Shown in pieces: positions 46,618 through 56,432 of a stretch of 64,000 bases of DNA (the first letter of the stretch is position 1; each line of letters starts with the position of its first letter). The DNA lies in the NCBI GenBank assembly GCA_964017145.1, contig OZ024841.1, positions 3,100,001 to 3,164,000 on the forward strand, written 5' to 3'. Under the pieces are notes generated by a model. It worked only from the letters and a program-made list of their open reading frames with translations, searched no databases and had not been told where the DNA came from. Source of the DNA: Agrocybe praecox. Lineage: Eukaryota; Basidiomycota; Agaricomycetes; Agaricales; Agrocybaceae. A program made the position numbers and the translations under genes.

Positions 46618-46796
46618 CACCAACTCCTCTCTACCAAGCTTGAACGTAGAGACTACCCACCATTCCTACGAAACACGAAGAACTTTGGCTAACGCCAAGA
46701 ACCAAGAAAGAAGAAGAAACCCCTCCTCCCTCCGGAGAAGTATCACCTATACTCTCCCCACTTACGAAAACCATTCCCACCACCCTTAACATCACT

Positions 46797-47909
46797 ATGA
46801 CCACTCCAACTGATGACAAAGCCTACCGACTCAGACTCCCCTTTGACTATGACGGAAACAAGAAGAAGTTTATTGACTTCACCCAAATTCTCGATCTCTA
46901 CATCTCCGGAAATCCCGACTCCTTCAAAACCGACAAATCGAAAATTGTATTCACTCTCGGTTACCTTATCAAAGGAGACGCTAACGCCTGGCGAAGGGCG
47001 TTCATCACAGCCAAGAAAGAAGCAGCCCGCAAAGCCAAAACCGCCGATATCGATTATGGAAGCTGGAGCGTCTTCAACGACGAACTTACAAAAACCTTCT
47101 CCAGCATCAACCTTGAAAAAGACGCCATACACGAACTCCAACACATCAAAATGAAAAACGAAACCGGAGAAGAACACGTTGCGAAATTCAAGAACCTCGT
47201 CGTCGACGCTGGCATAACCGAGGAAAAGAATATCATCACCTACTTCGAAAATTCCCTCCCCGAACACATTAGGGAAAGGATCGACCTCGCCTCAGACCCC
47301 AAGGACCTCAACGAATGGTACGACGCGGCCATCAAAGCCGACAACAAATACCGACGACTCCGCGCGGCCTTCAATAGAGGACCACCTAATCGAACCAAAG
47401 GCGAAACCGCCTTCAACCAAAAAGGGGGAAATACGAACAACTATCGGAACAACAACAATTACACCCCTCGAGACAAGCAGTATTACTTTTCAAACAACAA
47501 CTATCAACGACGAACCGAAAGAGACCCCGACGCCATGGACGTAGATGCCATGAGCACCGAAGAACGCACCACCCTTATGAAGAAAGGCGCCTGCTTCAAT
47601 TGCAAAGGGATCGGACACCTCGCTCGAGACTGCCCAAAACCACGAGGCACAAGACCCTCCTACAACAACAACAACAATCGCAACGACAATCGTCGAGAAA
47701 CCTCGAATTCGAACTATCGAGGTAACAACTCCCGCAACAACAACAACAACAACAACAAGAGGTCTTCAAAAGACATCTCTTCTCATATCCGAGAAATCCG
47801 AGCCATGACCGCCGAAGAAAGGAAGCAAATTCTCCTCTCCGCTTTCGAAGCAGAAGACATGGAAGGAACAGTCGCTGAAGAAGGAGAAGAAGAGGAAGCG
47901 GGTTTTTGA
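46797..47909 (+). CDS. gag: Gypsy element Gag (capsid/nucleocapsid)
   Basis: 370 aa. The N-terminal 200 residues are the retrotransposon Gag capsid type (FDYDGNKKKFIDFTQ; NEWYDAAIKADNKYR). An Asn/Arg-rich linker follows. A CCHC zinc knuckle, CFNCKGIGHLARDC, lies near residue 265. The C-terminus is Asn/Glu-rich. Gag forms the virus-like particle and binds the element RNA. The stop TGA at 47907 lies directly after the slippery heptamer that leads into pol. Confidence 0.93.
   Translation: MTTPTDDKAYRLRLPFDYDGNKKKFIDFTQILDLYISGNPDSFKTDKSKIVFTLGYLIKGDANAWRRAFITAKKEAARKAKTADIDYGSWSVFNDELTKTFSSINLEKDAIHELQHIKMKNETGEEHVAKFKNLVVDAGITEEKNIITYFENSLPEHIRERIDLASDPKDLNEWYDAAIKADNKYRRLRAAFNRGPPNRTKGETAFNQKGGNTNNYRNNNNYTPRDKQYYFSNNNYQRRTERDPDAMDVDAMSTEERTTLMKKGACFNCKGIGHLARDCPKPRGTRPSYNNNNNRNDNRRETSNSNYRGNNSRNNNNNNNKRSSKDISSHIREIRAMTAEERKQILLSAFEAEDMEGTVAEEGEEEEAGF
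47900..47906 (+). promoter_or_regulatory. Programmed -1 frameshift site at the gag-pol junction
   Basis: GGGTTTT read as G GGT TTT in the gag frame fits the X XXY YYZ rule and is followed at once by the gag stop TGA. Slipping back one base continues into the pol frame (GGG TTT TTG AAA), which has no ATG at its own start. The expected stimulatory RNA structure downstream was not evaluated. Confidence 0.75.
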
Positions 47910-50900
47910 AAGGGAGATCTGCCCCGGCGTCAGTCTCTCCCTCTTTCCATATTTCACACGTACTTGTTGCTCGGATAGATAAAAAATCTTTATATATTCC
48001 AATTTCCTTCACCACAAGTACGTCGAAAATCGCTGAAAAAACCGAAGCACTCGCCGATACCGGAGCATCCGGCAAATTCATCGACGAAGAATATCGACGG
48101 AAATTAAAAATTCCGAAGATAGCCCTGAAAAAGGCGCTCGATGTCTATAACGTAGACGGGACCCTTAACAAAAAAGGGACAATCACTCATTACGTCAGAG
48201 TCCTGATAACCGTTGGCGGAAGAACCAAATGGGAATCCTTCTACTGCACTGGGCTAGGGCGACAGAAAATCATCCTCGGACTACCCTGGTTCCGAGAAAA
48301 CAACCCAATCATCGACTGGGAGACTGGTCATGTCTCTTGGAGAATCAAAACCCAAGAAGCTCGAAAAATCTTCGAAAAAAAAATCAAACCAAGAAAGGAA
48401 TTCAAAACAGAAGAAGATAACGACCTCGACCTTCTTCTCCGATTCATTAATGGAGAAGCTCCTGAACCAGAATGGATCAGAGCGAAAACCACCACCTCTC
48501 AAACTCTTGCACAGAAGCACGAAGAAGTCAAGACAAAAAGACTGACGAAGGAAATCGTCCCAAAACAATTCCACGAATTTCTCAAAGTATTCGATGAAGA
48601 AGCCTCGAACCATTTCCCCACTTCAAAACCTTGGGATCATAAGATCGAAATGAAGGAAGGATTCGAACCCAAGTCCTTCAAATCATACAATCTTACCCCT
48701 CAAGAAACAAAAGAGTTGGACTCCTTCCTAGACGAACAGTTAGCCAAAGGATACATTCGACCATCAAAATCGCCAATGGCCTCACCATTTTTCTTCGTAT
48801 CAAAGAAAGACGGAAAACTGAGACCCTGTCAGGACTACCGATACCTAAACGAATGGACCATCAAAAACGCGTACCCTTTACCCCTCATCTCCGAATTATT
48901 AGACAAGCTCAAAGGAGCTAGATATTTCACCAAAATGGACGTCAGATGGGGATACAACAATATACGAATCAAAAAAGGAGACGAATGGAAAGCCGCCTTC
49001 AAAACGAACCGTGGACTATTCGAACCCACCGTTATGTTTTTCGGAATGTGCAATTCCCCAGCCACTTTCCAAGCGATGATGGACCACATTTTCAAAGACA
49101 TGATTTCCGATGGACTAATCGTGGTTTACATGGACGACATCCTCATCTTCGCAAAAGACAAAAAGAAACTTGACGAAATTACCCGAAAAGTGCTCCAACG
49201 CCTTCAAGAGAACGATCTTTTTCTTAAACCCGAGAAATGCGAGTTCGAGAAAACCAAGATTGATTACCTAGGAATGATCATCGAAGAAGGAAAAATCTCC
49301 ATGGATCCGACGAAACTGAAAGGAATCAGTGAATGGCCAGTCCCGAAGACCGTAAAACAAGTACGATCCTTCCTAGGATTCGGAAACTTTTATAGGAAAT
49401 TCATCCGAAGATACTCGGACCTTGCCAAACCTCTAAACGAACTTCTCCAGAAAGGGAAATCCTTCCTTTGGAACGATAACGCCCAGAAAGCGTTTGATTC
49501 TCTTAAACAGAAATTCACTGAAGAACCTGTACTAATGATGCCCGACACCACGAAGCCTTTCCAAATTGAATCCGACGCATCAAAATATGCATCGGGAGCG
49601 GTACTCACTCAATTAGACAGCAACGGAAGCCGCCATCCTTGCGCCTTCATATCAAAAACTTTCAACGAACCTGAACGAAACTACGAGATCTACGATAGAG
49701 AACTACTCGCGATCATCCGAGCTCTACAAGAATGGAGACATTACATCCAAGGATCTCCCTTCGAAACAACCATTCTATCTGACCACAAGAACTTGACGTA
49801 TTTCAGAAGCGCCCAGAAGTTGAACAGAAGACAAGCACGCTGGTCCCTGTACCTCTCGGAATTTAATGTCAAATTGGTACATACCCCAGGAACGAAAATG
49901 GTGCAATCAGACGCCTTATCCAGAAGACCAGATTTATGTCCCGAAGAAGACCACGACAACGAAAACAAGATTCTCCTCCCCGAGAACTTGTTTGTCAACC
50001 TAATCGACACCGAGCTCCAAGAAAGAATTGCGAACTCCGACAAACTCGACTCAGATGCAGCAAATGCAATAAAACTCCTGCTAGAAAACGGACCGACCGA
50101 ACTCCACGACAAACTCGCCGATTGGACTGTAGAAGACTTTCAGGGAAAGAACATACTCTTCTACCAAGGAAAAAATTATATTCCTAACGACGCAGAACTC
50201 AGAAGAACTATCGTGAAGAATTACCACGATACAATTACCGCCGGACACCCCGGAGAAATAGAAACCTTCAACGCCATCAGAAAGCATTATTGGTGGCCTG
50301 GAATGCGGATATTTGTAAAGAACTACGTGAAAGGATGTGGACCCTGCCAACAGTTCAAAATCAACAGAAATCCGACGAAACCCGCCTTCCAACCCATCAA
50401 AGGCGCGAAATCAAACAGACCATTCGCCAACTGCTCAATGGATATGATCACCGACTTACCCGAAATCGACGGATACGACTCAATCTTATCCGTGGTGGAC
50501 CACGGACTTACAAAAGGGGCAATTTTCATTCCCTGCTCGAAAACCCTGACAGAAGAAGGAGCAGGAAAACTCCTGATAGAACACCTTTACAAACGATTCG
50601 GATTGCCGGACTCGATGCTCTCCGACAGAGGACCACAATTTGCCGCAAAAGCATTCAGAGAACTCCTCAAACAATTAGGAATCGAATCGAAATTGACAAC
50701 AGCCTACCACCCACAAGGCGATGGAACCACCGAAAGATTCAATCAAGAAATAGAAGCATATATCGCGATATTTTGCTCTGCGAACCCCGAAACGTGGAAG
50801 GATGCCCTCCCCACACTCGAATTCACGCACAACGATAGACGACACTCTGACAGACAGAAATCACCATTCGCCTTAATGCTAGGAATCGAACCCTTAGCCA

Positions 50901-51502
50901 TACCGACGACTTTCGAGAACACGAAGTTTCCCTCCGTAGAAGAAAGATTAAAGAATCTCACACGAGATCGAGAAGAAGCCCACGCAGCACACGAACTAGC
51001 ACGAGCACGAATGCTTGCCAGAAGAAAAGGAAAACCAATCACCTTCAAACTCGGACAGAAGGTCTGGCTCGATTCCAGAAACCTGAAGACACGAAGCAAC
51101 AAGAAGCTCTCACCAAAGAGGGAAGGCCCCTTTAAAATCACGGAAATTAAAGGACCTTTATCCTTCAAACTCGAATTACCGAAGAACTGGAGGATTCACG
51201 ACGTGTTCCACGCCTCCCTCCTCATGCCATATACCGAAAACGAAACCTATGGACCCAATTTCCCGGAACCTCCACCCGAACTCATTAACGAAGAAGAACA
51301 TTACGAAATCGAAACAATCAAATCACATCGAAAACAAGGACGACCTCAAAAAGGAAAACCCCAAAAATATAAATACCTCGTCAAATGGACCGGTTATTCC
51401 GTCAGCAATAACTCCTGGGAACCCCAAGAAATGTTCGGATCAACCGGACGAAAGATTTTGAACGAATACCAACGACGAAACGGACTTCCAACCACTCGTT
51501 AG
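47906..51502 (+). CDS. pol: Gypsy element Pol polyprotein with chromodomain
   Basis: About 1198 residues in the -1 frame relative to gag; it begins with a TTG codon and must be reached by frameshift. Domains in order: aspartic protease (ADTGAS at about 50-55); reverse transcriptase with YMDD at 408-411; RNase H (SDASKYASGAVLTQ, then TILSDHKNL); integrase zinc module (YHDT...GHPG...CGPCQQ, about 773-816); integrase core with Asp near 845, Asp906 in SDRGPQF and Glu942 in TTERFNQE, exactly 35 residues apart; chromodomain at the end (YLVKWTGYS...NSWEPQE, about 1155-1175). Chromodomains in such elements steer integration to particular chromatin, often heterochromatin. All catalytic residues are present. 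Confidence 0.93.
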   Translation: MKGRSAPASVSPSFHISHVLVARIDKKSLYIPISFTTSTSKIAEKTEALADTGASGKFIDEEYRRKLKIPKIALKKALDVYNVDGTLNKKGTITHYVRVLITVGGRTKWESFYCTGLGRQKIILGLPWFRENNPIIDWETGHVSWRIKTQEARKIFEKKIKPRKEFKTEEDNDLDLLLRFINGEAPEPEWIRAKTTTSQTLAQKHEEVKTKRLTKEIVPKQFHEFLKVFDEEASNHFPTSKPWDHKIEMKEGFEPKSFKSYNLTPQETKELDSFLDEQLAKGYIRPSKSPMASPFFFVSKKDGKLRPCQDYRYLNEWTIKNAYPLPLISELLDKLKGARYFTKMDVRWGYNNIRIKKGDEWKAAFKTNRGLFEPTVMFFGMCNSPATFQAMMDHIFKDMISDGLIVVYMDDILIFAKDKKKLDEITRKVLQRLQENDLFLKPEKCEFEKTKIDYLGMIIEEGKISMDPTKLKGISEWPVPKTVKQVRSFLGFGNFYRKFIRRYSDLAKPLNELLQKGKSFLWNDNAQKAFDSLKQKFTEEPVLMMPDTTKPFQIESDASKYASGAVLTQLDSNGSRHPCAFISKTFNEPERNYEIYDRELLAIIRALQEWRHYIQGSPFETTILSDHKNLTYFRSAQKLNRRQARWSLYLSEFNVKLVHTPGTKMVQSDALSRRPDLCPEEDHDNENKILLPENLFVNLIDTELQERIANSDKLDSDAANAIKLLLENGPTELHDKLADWTVEDFQGKNILFYQGKNYIPNDAELRRTIVKNYHDTITAGHPGEIETFNAIRKHYWWPGMRIFVKNYVKGCGPCQQFKINRNPTKPAFQPIKGAKSNRPFANCSMDMITDLPEIDGYDSILSVVDHGLTKGAIFIPCSKTLTEEGAGKLLIEHLYKRFGLPDSMLSDRGPQFAAKAFRELLKQLGIESKLTTAYHPQGDGTTERFNQEIEAYIAIFCSANPETWKDALPTLEFTHNDRRHSDRQKSPFALMLGIEPLAIPTTFENTKFPSVEERLKNLTRDREEAHAAHELARARMLARRKGKPITFKLGQKVWLDSRNLKTRSNKKLSPKREGPFKITEIKGPLSFKLELPKNWRIHDVFHASLLMPYTENETYGPNFPEPPPELINEEEHYEIETIKSHRKQGRPQKGKPQKYKYLVKWTGYSVSNNSWEPQEMFGSTGRKILNEYQRRNGLPTTR

Positions 51503-51540
51503 AACGAACATCCCACCTCGAATCAAGACACACGCCCAAC

Positions 51541-51831
51541 ATGCACGACGAACTGAACCTCAAGAATCTATCACTACTCCATGAACGGTTGGAAGACGAC
51601 CCTTTTTCATTCAGACCCTCAACCCTTCTCTCCGACTGGATCACAATGACGCAGACATTCCACCGCACGTCAAGAGCAAGGCAAGTCAGCCTGACGTTCG
51701 ATAAGGAGTTTCCACCCCCACCTCCATGCAAACGAAAGAACCGAAGAATCTCATTCAAGAAATTCACACCCAAACTCGAATCAATCAAGGAAGAACATAT
51801 AAGCAGGATGATTCCTGTTTTTACTACCTAG
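51541..51831 (+). CDS. Small ORF between pol and ORF3 of the gypsy element
   Basis: 96 aa, starting 38 bases after the pol stop. It contains LLSDWITMTQTFHRTSRARQ and a Pro-Lys-Arg patch (PPPPPCKRKNRR). No family recognised. Codon and amino-acid style (Asn/Thr/Lys-rich, few repeats) resemble the neighbouring element ORFs. It could be a true accessory gene, a leader for ORF3 or chance. Confidence 0.35.
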   Translation: MHDELNLKNLSLLHERLEDDPFSFRPSTLLSDWITMTQTFHRTSRARQVSLTFDKEFPPPPPCKRKNRRISFKKFTPKLESIKEEHISRMIPVFTT

Positions 51832-51891
51832 AACCGAACCCACTATCGACGACACTTGCTTTACTACTGAATCATCCTCTCAAATCTTACC

Positions 51892-52851
51892 ATGGCCCAA
51901 CAGAACGCCCAGAACAACTTCGTCATCGGCTACACCGAATTCCATCATTCCTCTCAAAGCTTCCTCGACCGACAAGCCCTTTTCAATTTAGTCGCCCCCC
52001 TGAGCCGATACAATGACTCCCTTACCACCCTCCTCGATATCGAAAACGAAATCCATCAACAAACGAAACACCTGAACGAACTGCGAAGACTAGCAGCCCT
52101 CCGTCTCGATGCCCTCTGCTGGGAAGGATTGGGCAATCTTACCCAAAATTTCTGGGAACAACGAAGAACTTATTATGCCAACGAACATCGTCCGATCCGA
52201 GGGAACGTACCCTCTCCATACCCACCCGGACACCCCACAAACCCCATCACATTCCCCGACACCAGAGAACCTACTCCAGAAGACGACATGGACATCTACA
52301 TACGAACCCCTCCGAAAAACGTTATCAACGAAGAAACCCCCGATCCAAATCCCTCTCGAACCCCCTCCGTTCCTTTCATCGTCGTCGACCAACACAATGA
52401 AGAACCCGACGAACCACAAATGGAACCTGAACGACAAACAGAACCGAACCCTTCAGTCCTCAACCTTAGAACTTTTCAACGACTAGCAAGACTCCCAGAA
52501 ACATCTACTCGTCCCACATTAAATCATCGACAATTCCTTCATACTCTATTTCCCAGCCACGTCGGCTCTGACGCAACAGGAACGCATAGCAATGAAACCC
52601 GAACGGAACCAATCCCCAGAATCGACAACGAACTTCCTCCCCCTTACCTACCACGACGACAACAGAATCGACGACCTTCCGAACCTCGACAAACTATCGT
52701 ACCACCGAACGGTCCCCGACAACTTCGAGGACTCCCTCATCCCTACACTCTTAGACCTCGACCCAGAAGAAACGCAACCCCGACATGCTACAACTGCCAA
52801 CGAACAGGACATCTCAAACGAGACTGTCCCTATCAATCTCGCCAATTCTAG
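51892..52851 (+). CDS. Gypsy element accessory ORF3 with a C-terminal zinc knuckle
   Basis: 319 aa with a strong start context (accATGg). Residues about 20-100 are helix-prone (LLDIENEIHQQTKHLNELRR, then LCWEGLGNL and FWEQRR). The middle is Pro/Glu/Thr-rich. The last 20 residues hold a CCHC knuckle, CYNCQRTGHLKRDC, of the same type as the Gag knuckle. It occupies the place of env in retroviruses but has no signal peptide or membrane segment, so it is not an envelope protein. It may be a second RNA-binding or Gag-like protein. The frame is open to 35 bp before the 3' LTR. How it is expressed (splicing, internal promoter or reinitiation) cannot be told. Confidence 0.7.
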   Translation: MAQQNAQNNFVIGYTEFHHSSQSFLDRQALFNLVAPLSRYNDSLTTLLDIENEIHQQTKHLNELRRLAALRLDALCWEGLGNLTQNFWEQRRTYYANEHRPIRGNVPSPYPPGHPTNPITFPDTREPTPEDDMDIYIRTPPKNVINEETPDPNPSRTPSVPFIVVDQHNEEPDEPQMEPERQTEPNPSVLNLRTFQRLARLPETSTRPTLNHRQFLHTLFPSHVGSDATGTHSNETRTEPIPRIDNELPPPYLPRRQQNRRPSEPRQTIVPPNGPRQLRGLPHPYTLRPRPRRNATPTCYNCQRTGHLKRDCPYQSRQF

Positions 52852-52886
52852 TCGAATCTGGAATCTTCGATCTAGAACGGGGGTAA

Positions 52887-53267
52887 TGTTACGAACACAC
52901 ACGCAGGCCGACTCTTTTTCATTTCCTTCACTGTTTCATCGCCTCACTTTCACCGAACGACTACCACACATTCACAATGTGTTTCTTATCGAACGATCAC
53001 CGCATTGCTACAATGCTTATTCCTCATTTCTTACGAACATTGTCCTCATTCTCTCCGAACGATTACCGCACCTTTACAGTGCTCTTTACGCATGTCTCCT
53101 TATTATAAATACGTAGTACGATACTCTCTTGTTCTTTAACTAGTTCTTGAGAATACTACAGTTTCATTACTCGAAACTCGAACGAAGAACCAAGAACCTA
53201 CGACTATAGCCTTCTTCGGCGTAAACTCCGGGAGTTATACGCATACGAAACAGCTAGTGTCGTAACA
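52887..53267 (+). repeat. 3' LTR of the gypsy element (381 bp)
   Basis: Same ends and length as the 5' LTR, with one difference seen (gaaacagc here versus gaaacggc). It is preceded by a short purine-rich tract (gaacgggggtaa, about 52875-52886) that could prime plus-strand synthesis, and followed by the CTAAG target duplication. Confidence 0.95.
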
Positions 53268-53272
53268 CTAAG

Positions 53273-53839
53273 CTCCTTGGCCTCACTTGTCTTGTTCTCT
53301 TTCTTGTCTTGTTCCTTTCTTGTTAAATTTCTTCTCTCTCTCCTTTCCCCTTCTCCTCTGGCTCAGGGCTTTGTTTCTGGTACCTCATGCGTCGACAACG
53401 AAACGGAACCCTATATATGTATATTAAATTATCTTGGCCTCATTATTGATATCATTGATCCATTCAAATTATCTCGTATGCACGCACGTACGGAAAAGGC
53501 CGGAATGTAAATATCCATATAGCACAAATACGAAAATATGTTTTGACAAATATGTTTGGATGATAACAAACTAGTGAATGAGAAAATGGCGAGCGGAATA
53601 CGGACGGAGAATCCTACGCGATGCGACGACGACAATAGAAGAGAGAAAAAATACCGTAAGGAAGGGCCCGACATGAAAGAGTGCGGAAAATATTATCAAT
53701 AGAAGGGAAGGAACACACAGTATAAAAACGGAAGGCATGGAGCGTAGATGGAAGGATGAAGGTAAGAGGTAAAATCATGAGTCTGCATACTGAGTATCAG
53801 TACATATTGGACAGATGAAGTATGAACATGGAATTACCT
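53273..53839. repeat. Left flank of NACHT 4
   Basis: Continuation of the block interrupted by the gypsy element; homologous to 21715-22100 left of NACHT 2 (tatcaatag...gggaaggaacacacagtat; gcatactgagtatcagta). No gene seen. Confidence 0.5.
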
Positions 53840-56432
53840 TCAATCATCCCCTGAGGCATTGCTAGCATCATCTGACCCCGCCCCAACACGATTGAGGTAC
53901 TTGGCTATTGATTGACGTGCCTGACGGCTGAGTTCAGGGAACATCATTGACATTTTTGCAAAACATTTAGTTCTGCAAAGATCAACAAGTACAGGAAACC
54001 TGGCTGCCAGTGGAAGTATCTGAGGAAGACTTTCCAGGAATTCTCTGTATTTCTTCCACAGCTGCTGGTCTGGATAAAACTGTCCGAGTTTCCATTGTGT
54101 CGATTCCTGGACAGATTGCACTGGGAAGATTTCCCATCCATTCACAGTGGTGAGCTTTGCATATGGAAGTAATTGAACAGAGTGCTGGTCAAGGCTGTAG
54201 AAGTATTTACCAACAAGAACATTTTTTTTTGGCAGGTTGTGTGATGATGTTCGCCTATGACACCTCCAGGGACATGTCCGTTGTTTTTTCCTATCGATCC
54301 AATGTAGTTTGAGGTGTGATTCAGCTTCTTGGTTTGTAAGTGAGCCATCAACCAGAAAGGTAAGACAATGGACTGCTGCTTTGGATATTATGAGTGATTT
54401 TTCCTCATCACTGAGAGGGATCGAGAATGTGGGAATCGGATGGAAGCGAATGGATTCCAATGTAAATCCTAGACCTTTTGATGTAGCAGCATGTGGACCT
54501 GGTACCCTAAGCTGGTATCTAGCAAAGATGTAATGCATTTCCCAGTCATTGCTGTATCGGTTATGAAGTTCAAAGAGGGCCAAGTTGAAAAATATTAGAG
54601 CATAATTGTGATAGGTGCCTGCTGCAAGATGTCCAGCTGCCTCCTAAAGAAAGAAATCCATGTAACAATTTAGCTTCCCATACAAATCAATATGTAGAGG
54701 TTCTTACGAGATTAAACATGATCTTAAACAGGTGGAAAAGAAACGAAACCTCCACATCTTCCCAAATCTGTTGTTGAAATAGACTTTTGCAGTAAAACTC
54801 CATGGGGAAATTGGTCGCAGCAATAAAAAATGCTGCATAACTGGGTTCAAACCAATCAGATTCAGGGATGTTAAGATCAAAAGGTTCAAGCATAGTGTTG
54901 TATCCTTCATCAGACAGGCATTGTGGGCCATTATATCCCTCTATTAGTACAATGTAGTCAGAATGATGGCATGTTTTTCTGGGATGATGAAAGTTCTGAC
55001 CTGAGAATATCCCAAGTAAGCGAACAAGATGCTCCGCGTGCATCTCTGCTCGGTTTTTTGCATGGTCTTTTGACCGGTGCGCATCAAATAGAAAGTCACC
55101 AAAAGACTTGTGAAGCAGAACTGTTATTTGATAATCCATCTCTACAATGGCCGTGAGATCGGACAACACAACCTCTGCTGTCCCCTCCTCGAGATTGAGA
55201 TATAGATCGATGACTGGGGTTGTTGCCCGACCATATAAGGCAAGGAATGCCATTATATCCGCAGAGAGCGCTGGATTGTCTGTGTTATTCAATAAGTGGA
55301 TATAAAGAGCATCGAGTTCAGAGAAAGGCAGGTCCTTGAAAGGAGGGCGCAGGCCAAGCGCAGCATCCAGACGCTGATGAGGTCGATGACGAGGAGAATT
55401 GAGATATCTAATTACTATCTTTGCGTAGATGAATTGACCTGAAGCCTTGTTCACAAGCTCTGAGAGATGCTTCTCAGTAGGCCAGCCATGAGGTATGGAA
55501 GCCCTGAATTTGTGTCCTTCGCGAAGCTCCGTAAAACGGTCACATAGAAAGAGCCTAATATCATCATCCGGACGGTACTTGTTTCCAAGAAATATCTTGA
55601 AAAGCATTGAGTTTGTCTTCGTCCCACCAAATATGTTGATTATGTTGCTTTCTGGACGGCTTAAGACAAGAATATGAAGCGGAAGTGGGAAGGTAGTAAC
55701 GACATAATGCAGGGCATCCACTATATCTTGTTGGCTTGCTTGGTCCACGCACTCATCGAGGCCATCCAGGACAATCAACCTGCGTGCGGTTTGAGTTGAA
55801 TTGGCGTAGATTGCCTTTAACGGATCCATGACAAGGGCCGTGAACTGCGTACGCAAAGACTGGGTGAAAATATGTGGATCACACTCGATAAAGTCAGAGA
55901 CGAGCCTCCGGAAATCGGAGTTTTGAGCACATATCTGGTACGAAATTGTCGGTACGAGTGACTTTGAGTGGTTCCGTGTGGGATCGTTCGCGCCAAAGAA
56001 AAAACTGGCAAGCAGTGTTCCCTCCTCGGCGCAGCGCTCGCAAACACTTCTCCCAATAGCGGATTTGCCAGCTCCTGCTGCTCCGGTCACCCATGTGATG
56101 AATTTATCGCGATTTCGTCCGTCCAATCCTGCTACCCAATCCACAAGTGTTTGGATGATCGCGACCCTCGTGCCTGGGTGACATTTCGGAGGATCGACCA
56201 TGTGTCCAGAGTTGTGACGAGCATTGGGTGCGACAGCTGCAACCAAACGATCATATCCACCTGAAAAATAATATCGCATATTGAAGATGTGTGCGCTATA
56301 TGGCAGAGCTTACATACTTTTCTCCCCAGTGTGGACATGGGTTGAACTGTTATCCATCGTTAACGATCCTCCAGTGATGACAACGTTCGAAGAGGCAAAG
56401 AAAGGTGCGGCAGATGGTGGTATATCAGACAT
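53840..56432 (-). CDS. NACHT NTPase, NLR-like, copy 4
   Basis: Exons 56432-56318, 56260-55001, 54940-54708 and 54643-53840 encode 803 aa, with introns at the same positions and phases as the other copies. The N-terminus is MSDIPPSAAPFFASSNVVIT then GGSLTMDNS. PNARHNSGHMVDPPKCHPGTR follows; Walker A is GAAGAGKS and Walker B LIVLDGLDEC. The third exon has NFPMEFYCKSLFQQQ; the last exon has WEMHYIFARYQLR, then CPWRCHRRTS, where copies 2 and 3 read RPWKWH, and KCFAKMSMMFPELSRQARQ, which is less basic than in the other copies. Intron 2 is 60 nt and stop-free. Together with pseudogene B it forms the second tail-to-tail kinase/NACHT pair, now separated by transposons. Confidence 0.88.

Larger units (their letters stand above)
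46220..53272 (+). mobile_element. Complete Ty3/gypsy chromovirus (Metaviridae) with 5-bp target duplication
   Basis: The element proper is 46225-53267 (7043 bp), flanked by CTAAG on both sides (46220-46224 and 53268-53272). Order: LTR, self-priming PBS, gag, pol in the -1 frame (protease, reverse transcriptase, RNase H, integrase, chromodomain), two extra ORFs, purine-rich tract, LTR. The integrase comes after RNase H, which is the Ty3/gypsy order, and the chromodomain places it among chromoviruses. All coding frames are open. With nearly identical LTRs the insertion is recent and the copy may still be active. It has widened the gap between kinase pseudogene B and NACHT 4. Confidence 0.95.
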
